Positions 9,091 to 16,080 of a stretch of 35,189 nucleotides of DNA are shown one piece after another. Within the stretch, counting starts at the first letter, position 1. Every line of letters starts with the position of its first letter. A program made the translations under genes and the position numbers. Origin of the DNA: a candidate division GN15 bacterium (lineage in GTDB: Bacteria > Zixibacteria > MSB-5A5 > GN15 > FEB-12); assembly GCA_014727815.1 (NCBI GenBank), contig WJMS01000018.1, positions 1-35,189 on the forward strand. The letters run 5' to 3'. The notes below the pieces were generated by a model. It was not told the origin of the DNA, made no database searches, and saw only the letters and a program-made list of their open reading frames with translations.

Positions 9091-10986
9091 GTGAAACGTA
9101 GATTTTTCAGCCTGCTTTTGGCGTTTGTGCTTGTCTTTGCCGCTTCCGGCGTTCGTGCCGACTGGCTTCAGGAAGAGTTTACCAGAGTTAGTGATGACGT
9201 CGTGACGGCGGTCAACAACGGGGATACGACCCGGGCAATCGATCTGCTGAAGCAGGAGATCGACATGGATCCCGGTTACCACTCCAATTACTACTCCCTG
9301 GGCTACATTTATTACCAGCGGGAGGACTACCCCCGGGCAATTGTCCAGTTTGAGAAGGCGCTCGATGAAAAGAGCAAACACTGGGAGTCGATGTACCTGT
9401 TGGCCCGCAGCCTGATCCACCAGGAGAAGTACGAAGAGGCCAAAGAGTACATGGAGCGCGGCCTTGATCGCGACAGGGACAACAAAGCCGAATGGGAAAA
9501 TGGGCTCGGCCTGGCCCTGATGGGGCTGGAGCAGTATGCCGAGGCCGATGCAGCCTTTCGTCGTGCGTTGGTGATTGATGACGAGAACGCACAGTATCAC
9601 ATTAACCTAGGTGATGCCAACTTCGCGCAGGGGATACCGTCGCTTGCCGTCATGGAGTACGAGCGGGCGCTGGAACTGGACACGGCCGGCAAGGAGGTCT
9701 ATTTCCACTGGGCCGAGGCATGTCTGGAGATGCGCGATTACGCCTGTGCGATCGAGAAACTTCGGATCGTCCTGACCAAGGACTCGTCGTACGCGCCGGC
9801 CTGGAACCGCGCCGGGCACATCTATTTCCGGGCGGCTCGCTCGAGCCGCAACCGTCAGGACCGCATCGACCGCTATCGCGACGCGATCGGTTCGTACAAG
9901 CAGTACCTCGAGCTTTCGGGGATCGAGCCGGATTCATCGACGGTCCGTCCGTATTTCGAGCTGGCCATGTCCTACGCGGAGATTTACGGTTTTGAAGATG
10001 CGGTCGATTATTTCGAGAAGGTGTTGTCGATTCCATACGAGCCCCGCGATATCTATTTCTACTATGCCAAGTCTCTCTGGGGTGTGAAGCAGTACGAGAA
10101 GGTCACCGAGATGCTCGAGAAGCAGGTGGCCTGGCAGGAGCAGCAGCCCAGCGAATACAACCAGACGTATGCCGACGCCGAGTTCCATCAGTTGATGGGT
10201 GACGGCTATTACTATCGTCAGCCGCACGACTTCTCCAATGCTATCAGGTGGTACAAGAAGTCGCTGGCCGAGTATCCTGATCAGAAGCGGCTGTTGCAGA
10301 ACGTGGCGTTGTCGAATCACCAGCTCGGTCGCTATCGCGAGGCGATCGACTTCTACGATCGCCGGATCGAGCAGGGGATCGATTCGAATTCGGCGACGAT
10401 TCTCAAGAACGCCGGTTCCTGCGCCTTGAATATCGCCAACCGCGAGGCGGAGGGCGAGGACGACATGATGATCGAGGACGAGATGCTCGACATGGCGCCG
10501 CTGCCGGAGGATACGATCAATTACTACGAGAAGGCGGTAGAGTATTTCACCCAGTATCTCGAGTACCAGCCCGAGGACGAACGAATTCTCGAACTGGCGG
10601 CAAGCACCCAGCTGTTCCAGCTGGCGGACTGCCAGAAGGGGGTCGCATTGTTCGAGCGTCTGCTGGCGGTGAACCCGAACAGCTGTATCGCGAAGCGCTC
10701 GCTCGGTTATGCATATTTCGGGGGCATTTGCACGAAGAACTACACCAAGGCGATCAACTACCTGTCTGACGCCTACGAGTGCATGGTCAACCGTGGTGAC
10801 GGTCAGTGTGCCGATGTCACGCTGGTGCTGTATATCGCGCAGGCCTATCATCTTCGCGCGGCCGAAGAGAGCAAAGCAAAATCTGACTTCAAGAACGCTT
10901 TTGAGTGGTACGGCAAGGTGCTCAAGTGTGAGCCGGGCAACGCGGAGGCCCAGAAGGGTCGCAATGATACCCAGTTCGAGTTCTGA
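9091..10986 (+). CDS. TPR-repeat secreted/periplasmic protein
   Basis: GTG start giving signal peptide VKRRFFSLLLAFVLVFAASGVRA; multiple TPR motifs. The track start at 9028 lies in the -35 box. Confidence 0.88.
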   Translation: MKRRFFSLLLAFVLVFAASGVRADWLQEEFTRVSDDVVTAVNNGDTTRAIDLLKQEIDMDPGYHSNYYSLGYIYYQREDYPRAIVQFEKALDEKSKHWESMYLLARSLIHQEKYEEAKEYMERGLDRDRDNKAEWENGLGLALMGLEQYAEADAAFRRALVIDDENAQYHINLGDANFAQGIPSLAVMEYERALELDTAGKEVYFHWAEACLEMRDYACAIEKLRIVLTKDSSYAPAWNRAGHIYFRAARSSRNRQDRIDRYRDAIGSYKQYLELSGIEPDSSTVRPYFELAMSYAEIYGFEDAVDYFEKVLSIPYEPRDIYFYYAKSLWGVKQYEKVTEMLEKQVAWQEQQPSEYNQTYADAEFHQLMGDGYYYRQPHDFSNAIRWYKKSLAEYPDQKRLLQNVALSNHQLGRYREAIDFYDRRIEQGIDSNSATILKNAGSCALNIANREAEGEDDMMIEDEMLDMAPLPEDTINYYEKAVEYFTQYLEYQPEDERILELAASTQLFQLADCQKGVALFERLLAVNPNSCIAKRSLGYAYFGGICTKNYTKAINYLSDAYECMVNRGDGQCADVTLVLYIAQAYHLRAAEESKAKSDFKNAFEWYGKVLKCEPGNAEAQKGRNDTQFEF

Positions 10987-11029
10987 TGCCGGGCAACAAA
11001 CGATGTAGCTAAGCTGTCCAGGAGTCTCA

Positions 11030-12025
11030 ATGACGGACAAAGAAAAACAGCAGGAGTCGAAGAAACCCTCCGGAGGAAAAGACGCTTCCGGGGGGCCAGT
11101 GAAACCGATAGACGAGAACCAGCGTTTTCGTTATATCGGTTTCGAGGTTTATCCGGGAAAACCGAAGGATCTGTTTAAGTCCGACGCCGAGCGTGACTTG
11201 CTGGTCAAGCGTCTCGCCGAGCGCCGGGAGCGCGGCGAGATTATCCGTGAGCACAACACGCTTCTCGAGGAGCGGGTCTCCTGGGGCGAGCGTATTGTGC
11301 TTGCCATCGCGTGTCTGATAGTGCTCGGGTCGCTCTTCCTGCCATGGTATTCGGCCTACACTGAAGTGATCGAAACCCCGCCGGCATCGGAGCAGGCGGT
11401 GGTCACCGATGCGCCGGAGGGCGTGACGATGATCGATTCGTTGGCCGACACGGTGGTGGTGCCGGATTCAGCAACCGCGGCCGCGGTGGCCGATCCGGAT
11501 ACGACCGTCACCGAACCCGACACGGCGGCTGCCGGAGCGGCGGCGGCGGGTGGTGATGACGGAGAGGAGATCATCCACGGTGGTATCGCCCGGCAGAAGG
11601 TGCACAAGGAGACGGAGACGGTTTCCTGGTTTGGCGCCATTTTCTCGCTGGGGAGCTTTGCAGGCTATGTCTTCTCGTCGGGGATGCTGGCGATTTCCGC
11701 GATTCTGATGATCCTGTACATGCTTCTGGCGATTGTCCTGCCGTTGTTTACGCTCTACTTGCTGTTTGGCAGCAAGGCGCGCGGCGATGACCTGGCGTTG
11801 CAGCTGAAGCGCGCCCTGAAGCTGAACTGGGTGCCGGTTATTCTCTTCATCGTTGTCGGCATCCTGTCGTTCTTTGGTGGTTCGTACTCGTTTGATGCGG
11901 CGTCGCTGTACGACAGTCTCGGCGACTCCTACGGGATCATGGCATTTGCCAATGCACTTTCCTGGGGTGTTTTCGTCTCTCTAGCGATGTTCATCATGGT
12001 CGCGGTCAAGAGTAGTGAGATATAA
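11030..12025 (+). CDS. hypothetical membrane protein in TonB/ExbBD cluster
   Basis: Hydrophilic N-terminus, several TM segments, Ala/Asp-rich linker; co-directional with ExbB. Confidence 0.75.
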   Translation: MTDKEKQQESKKPSGGKDASGGPVKPIDENQRFRYIGFEVYPGKPKDLFKSDAERDLLVKRLAERRERGEIIREHNTLLEERVSWGERIVLAIACLIVLGSLFLPWYSAYTEVIETPPASEQAVVTDAPEGVTMIDSLADTVVVPDSATAAAVADPDTTVTEPDTAAAGAAAAGGDDGEEIIHGGIARQKVHKETETVSWFGAIFSLGSFAGYVFSSGMLAISAILMILYMLLAIVLPLFTLYLLFGSKARGDDLALQLKRALKLNWVPVILFIVVGILSFFGGSYSFDAASLYDSLGDSYGIMAFANALSWGVFVSLAMFIMVAVKSSEI

Positions 12026-12057
12026 TGATAGTGTTGGAAATTGGAGGTTAATCTCAG

Positions 12058-12813
12058 GTGAAACAGACACTCTTCGTAACCCTGAACGCGCTGGTCGCGT
12101 TCGGCATCGGCTTCGGGCTCTGGTACGGCGTGTTCCGGACGTCGGAGAACCCGATCGTGCACTCGATCTACCAGGGTGGCCCGCTGGTCGTGTTGCTGAT
12201 CATGATTTTTGTCATGTGCCTCGTCTTCGCGATCGAGCGCTACATCTCGCTCTATGGCAACGCCAAGGGCAAGAGTTCTGTGCAGGTCTTCTTCAAGAAG
12301 CTGATCACCCTGTTGCAGCAGGATGATTATGATGGCGCGCTGGCTGCCTGTGACAAACAGCGCGGCACCACCGCGAACGTGCTTCGGGCGGGTATCGAAC
12401 GCTACCGACAGTTGAAGGGCGATGACTCGATCGATGCCGAGAAGCGAATCCAGATGACGCAGTCGGCGATCGAGGAAGCCAACGCGCTCGAGGGACCGCT
12501 GCTGGAGCGGAACCTGATTGCGCTGTCGACGATTGCGTCGATTGCCACCATGGTGGGGCTGCTCGGGACGACGATCGGTATGATCCGTGCGTTTGCCGCC
12601 ACCGGTAACGTCGAGGGCGGCGTGATTGACGCCCAGCAGCTGGCGGTCGGTATTTCCGAGGCGCTGGTGAACACTGCCGGCGGTCTGGCCTCCGGTATTC
12701 TCGGCATTTTCTTCTACAACTTCTTCGTCAACAAGGTGGACTCCTTCAACTATACCACCGACGAAGCCACCTTCGAGGTGATGCAGCTGCTTAAGGAAAA
12801 AGAAGGAAAGTAA
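12058..12813 (+). CDS. exbB: MotA/TolQ/ExbB family proton channel protein
   Basis: GTG start; LLERNLIALSTIASIATMVGLLGTTIGMIRAF and VGISEALVNTAGGLASGILGIFFYN. Confidence 0.92.
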   Translation: MKQTLFVTLNALVAFGIGFGLWYGVFRTSENPIVHSIYQGGPLVVLLIMIFVMCLVFAIERYISLYGNAKGKSSVQVFFKKLITLLQQDDYDGALAACDKQRGTTANVLRAGIERYRQLKGDDSIDAEKRIQMTQSAIEEANALEGPLLERNLIALSTIASIATMVGLLGTTIGMIRAFAATGNVEGGVIDAQQLAVGISEALVNTAGGLASGILGIFFYNFFVNKVDSFNYTTDEATFEVMQLLKEKEGK

Positions 12814-12816
12814 GCG

Positions 12817-13290
12817 ATGCAGGTTAAGAAGAAACGGCGGGTAGCCATCCGGATCGACATGACCCCGATGGTTGATATCGCCTTTTTGCTGCTCATCTTC
12901 TATATGGCGACGACGCAGTTCAAACCACCGGAGGCCCGGGCTGTTGACCTGCCGGAATCGCACTCGCAGATCGAGTTGCCGGACAAGGGCGTCATCTTCG
13001 TCACGATAACCAGCCTGGACTCGATCTACGTCGATTATGTAGAGAAGGTCGAGATCGAGGTGGAAGGGCGGCAGGTCGAAACCAGCGCCCGAATCGTCCG
13101 CAAGGCCACGCCCGAGACGGTGGCCTCGGAGATTATCCGGGTGCGTACGCGCAACCCGCGTGCCCTGGTCGTGGTAAAGGCCGATGAAAAGGCGAGGTTC
13201 GGGACGATGCAAAGCGTGATGAGGCAGATGCAGGCCAACTTCATGGAACGCTTCCTGATCATCACCGATAACGAACAGGAAGAGGCGTAG
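12817..13290 (+). CDS. exbD: ExbD/TolR biopolymer transport protein
   Basis: RIDMTPMVDIAFLLLIFYM motif, single N-terminal TM. Confidence 0.92.
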   Translation: MQVKKKRRVAIRIDMTPMVDIAFLLLIFYMATTQFKPPEARAVDLPESHSQIELPDKGVIFVTITSLDSIYVDYVEKVEIEVEGRQVETSARIVRKATPETVASEIIRVRTRNPRALVVVKADEKARFGTMQSVMRQMQANFMERFLIITDNEQEEA

Positions 13291-13330
13291 CGATGCGCTG
13301 CGCTCGGTGTGAAAGGAGAGTGATGACGGT

Positions 13331-13987
13331 ATGGCTGGTGAAGTAGCAGAACGGGCACCAAAAGGCGGAAAGCAGGGCCTGCGACGGCCAAAACGCCGTA
13401 TCGCCATCCGTATCGATATGACCCCGATGGTCGATATCGCATTTCTGCTGCTCATCTTCTATATGGTGTCGACGGTGTTCTCCATGCCTCAGGCGATGGA
13501 GATCAACCTGCCGCCGGAAGAGGAGCAGGAGACCGAGATCGAGGTCAAGGAATCGAACCTGCTGACTATTCGGGTTGACCCCGAAGGCCGGTACTGGTAT
13601 CACCTGAAGACGGCGACGCCGGAGAATCTGCCGATCCTGTTGCCATCGGATCCGGAGATCCCGGACACGGCCGGGTATGTCTTCTGGGAGGATACGCTGC
13701 GCAGTGTCCTGGTGAACGAAAACCGGGCGAACCCGAAGCTGAACACGCTGATTCTCATTCACGAGGACGCCAATTACGCGGATATGGTCAATATTCTCGA
13801 CGAGATCGACCTGATCGAGCGGTCGTTCAATCAGTATACCGCCGATCAGCTCGATATCGACGTCGAGGACCTGACAACCGAACAGGGTAAGTTCTCCTAC
13901 CGCTACGCGATTGGTGAGTGGGAGGACCGTGATGATAGAATTCTGGATTTCGCCATTCGTGGCGCACAGGAGAAAGGACAGTTGTAA
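13331..13987 (+). CDS. exbD: ExbD/TolR biopolymer transport protein, second copy with extended C-terminus
   Basis: RIDMTPMVDIAFLLLIFYM motif identical in core to the upstream copy. Confidence 0.9.
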   Translation: MAGEVAERAPKGGKQGLRRPKRRIAIRIDMTPMVDIAFLLLIFYMVSTVFSMPQAMEINLPPEEEQETEIEVKESNLLTIRVDPEGRYWYHLKTATPENLPILLPSDPEIPDTAGYVFWEDTLRSVLVNENRANPKLNTLILIHEDANYADMVNILDEIDLIERSFNQYTADQLDIDVEDLTTEQGKFSYRYAIGEWEDRDDRILDFAIRGAQEKGQL

Positions 13988-13990
13988 GTC

Positions 13991-14734
13991 ATGGGCATGT
14001 GCCGTACGTATTCACCGTACGGCGCTTGGGAGCTAAAGAGGAACTATCAGCGCAACCTGCTGATCGCCAATGGACTGACCGTCCTGATCGCAGTTGTACT
14101 TGTCGCCATCCCCTCGATGGTGACCGGGCCGTCAGAGGCCGGGCCGACCACGGTCGGACCGCCGCCGGAGCCCATCGAGACGACGATTAACTGGAGCCCG
14201 CCACCGGTGGTGACACTGGAAGGGCCGACCGTAACGACACCGGGGATGACACGAGAGGAGCTGTTGGGACGGATTCCGACTCCCGTTCCCGATGACCAGA
14301 TACAGGATGACAATGTCGTCATTGCCACGCGGGATGAGATCATCGAGTGGTCGAATATCTACGATCCCGGCGATGGCGGCGGCGCCGAGTTTGAGGGTAG
14401 CGGCGGAAGCGATGTCGACCGGGACTTCCCGGCGCCAGATTCGTTTGTGTCCGTCGAGATCGAACCGAAGCTGATATACCAGGCGATGCCGGCGTATCCA
14501 AGGCTGGCCAAGCAAGCCGGGATTGAAGGTGATGTCTGGGTGAAGGTGTTGGTTGATATCGACGGCAGCGTTCGGGAGGCGATAATCGGGCTGAGTTCCG
14601 AGTCGGCGATGCTCGATGAGGCGGCCGTCGCGGCGGCCTATCGGAACCGCTTCAGCCCGGCGATACAAAACGGACGACCGATTCCGGTCTGGGTGACTTA
14701 CAAGGTTGAGTTTCGATTGAATAGCGGTCGGTGA
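13991..14734 (+). CDS. tonB: energy transducer TonB
   Basis: N-terminal TM, TonB-C domain (YPRLAKQAGIEGDVWVKVLVDIDGSV...FSPAIQNGRPIPVWVTYKVEF). Confidence 0.9.
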   Translation: MGMCRTYSPYGAWELKRNYQRNLLIANGLTVLIAVVLVAIPSMVTGPSEAGPTTVGPPPEPIETTINWSPPPVVTLEGPTVTTPGMTREELLGRIPTPVPDDQIQDDNVVIATRDEIIEWSNIYDPGDGGGAEFEGSGGSDVDRDFPAPDSFVSVEIEPKLIYQAMPAYPRLAKQAGIEGDVWVKVLVDIDGSVREAIIGLSSESAMLDEAAVAAAYRNRFSPAIQNGRPIPVWVTYKVEFRLNSGR

Positions 14735-14785
14735 AATCGGCCGGAGCGATCAGAAAATTGGGAAGAACGACTTATCTCGTTTGTA

Positions 14786-14794
14786 TGTTATAAT
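14786..14794 (+). promoter_or_regulatory. possible extended -10 promoter for the second tonB
   Basis: TGTTATAAT in the 94-bp intergenic gap; no good -35. Confidence 0.4.
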
Positions 14795-14827
14795 AGAAGA
14801 GAGAACGAGTAGACGAGGTACCTGGCA

Positions 14828-15568
14828 ATGGCCAACAACACATACAATGCATTGTACTCGCCGTATGGCGCGTACGAACTGAAAGCCAAATATCAGCGTA
14901 ATTTCGGTTTCAGCTCGCTGATTGTGGTCGGTTTCGTTCTTCTCATTCTGGGCGTGGCCTGGGTTATCGCCAACTGGGAAGACGAGCCGGAAGTGGTCTA
15001 TTCGGCGCAGAAGGTCATTAAGACTGTGGCCGAGCTGGGGCCGCCGCCGGCGATTGCCAAGAAGCCGCCGCAGGTGAAAGTTACGCAGCCGAATGTTGCG
15101 GCGCCGAAGGTGGGTATTCCGAAGCCGGTCGCCGACGAGGAAGTGGTCGACGATGATGTCGTGCTGGCAACCCGTGAGGAGTTGGCCGAGATTGTGGCGC
15201 CCGATGTGACCTCGGCATCGGCCGGTGAAGGTGATATTGTGGTCGATATCCAGGAAGAGGATTATCTGCCGTCGCCGACCGAATTTGTCCCGGTGGAAAT
15301 CTATCCTGAGATGATTTATCAGGAGCAGCCGGACTATCCGCGCCTGGCCCGTCAGGCCAGCCTCGAGGGTGATGTGGTGGTGCAGGTGCTGGTCGATAAG
15401 GATGGCACCGTGCGCGACGCCATTGTCGCCAAGTCTTCGGGGACGGCGTCGCTTGATGAGGCGGCGATTGAAGCGGCCAAGGAGTGCCGGTTCAAGCCGG
15501 GCATTCAGAACGGTCAGCCGGTTGCCTGCTGGGTGTCGTTTACCTACAATTTCCGTCTGAACCAGTAG
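14828..15568 (+). CDS. tonB: energy transducer TonB, second copy
   Basis: TonB-C domain (YPRLARQASLEGDVVVQVLVDKDGTV...FKPGIQNGQPVACWVSFTYNF). Confidence 0.9.
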   Translation: MANNTYNALYSPYGAYELKAKYQRNFGFSSLIVVGFVLLILGVAWVIANWEDEPEVVYSAQKVIKTVAELGPPPAIAKKPPQVKVTQPNVAAPKVGIPKPVADEEVVDDDVVLATREELAEIVAPDVTSASAGEGDIVVDIQEEDYLPSPTEFVPVEIYPEMIYQEQPDYPRLARQASLEGDVVVQVLVDKDGTVRDAIVAKSSGTASLDEAAIEAAKECRFKPGIQNGQPVACWVSFTYNFRLNQ

Positions 15569-15590
15569 CAGCTATCAAAGTCTTTCAAAG

Positions 15591-15622
15591 ACGGTCCGGG
15601 TGAGCGCCCGGGCCGTTTTTTT
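15591..15622 (+). terminator. Rho-independent terminator
   Basis: ACGGTCCGGG-TGAGCG-CCCGGGCCGT followed by a T run. Confidence 0.9.
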
Positions 15623-15701
15623 GTGCCTGGGTCTTCCCCCTGATTGACAAGAGGTTATCGAAATATCCCGCCAATTCGAGTGGGTTTTCGATGAAATCTG
15701 C

Positions 15702-15730
15702 TTGACAGGGGCACAAATGTGCAGTATGCT
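15702..15730 (+). promoter_or_regulatory. near-consensus sigma70 promoter
   Basis: TTGACA (15702-15707) - 17 nt - TATGCT (15725-15730). Confidence 0.75.
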
Positions 15731-15776
15731 GGATCACTCACGGGAGAAACCCACCACAACCAGAGGAGTGCACACA

Positions 15777-16019
15777 ATGGCCGAATTTGACAGGGACAGT
15801 TATCTCCGGGAGAGTCTCGGTGAGACAAGTCTGGAGAGCGGATATAGCGCTGAATTGGTGGCCTATGAAGACGCTGCGTTCATCCAGGTGGAGCGCTCGC
15901 AGTTCGATGAGTGCTGTTACCACAATGCCGGGACCTGCCCGGATTGTGCTTCGGGAATGGTCCGGCTCGGCAGCTGTTTCAGTTGCCCGACCTGTGGTTA
16001 TCAGTCCTGCGGGGGATGA
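15777..16019 (+). CDS. 80-aa zinc-ribbon protein resembling the C-terminal Cys-rich tail of class II (B12-dependent) ribonucleotide reductase
   Basis: ATG with GAGGAG upstream; C-terminus CPDCASGMVRLGSCFSCPTCGYQSCGG. The track start at 15702 lies in the promoter. Confidence 0.7.
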   Translation: MAEFDRDSYLRESLGETSLESGYSAELVAYEDAAFIQVERSQFDECCYHNAGTCPDCASGMVRLGSCFSCPTCGYQSCGG

Positions 16020-16080
16020 CCGGGAAGGTACCGCGGGAGATTATCGGTAGGCGATAACAATCGTTTTCGGGGAGTTATTT

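Noticed and set aside
9934-11040. 368-aa minus-strand ORF over the TPR gene
   Set aside because: Mirror-frame artefact of the TPR CDS.
12019-12024. TATAAT before exbB as an internal promoter
   Set aside because: No convincing -35 element and it overlaps the end of the upstream CDS; weak evidence.
11929-13455. 508-aa minus-strand ORF over exbB/exbD
   Set aside because: Overlaps two strongly supported CDSs; low-complexity His/Arg-rich translation typical of an antisense frame.
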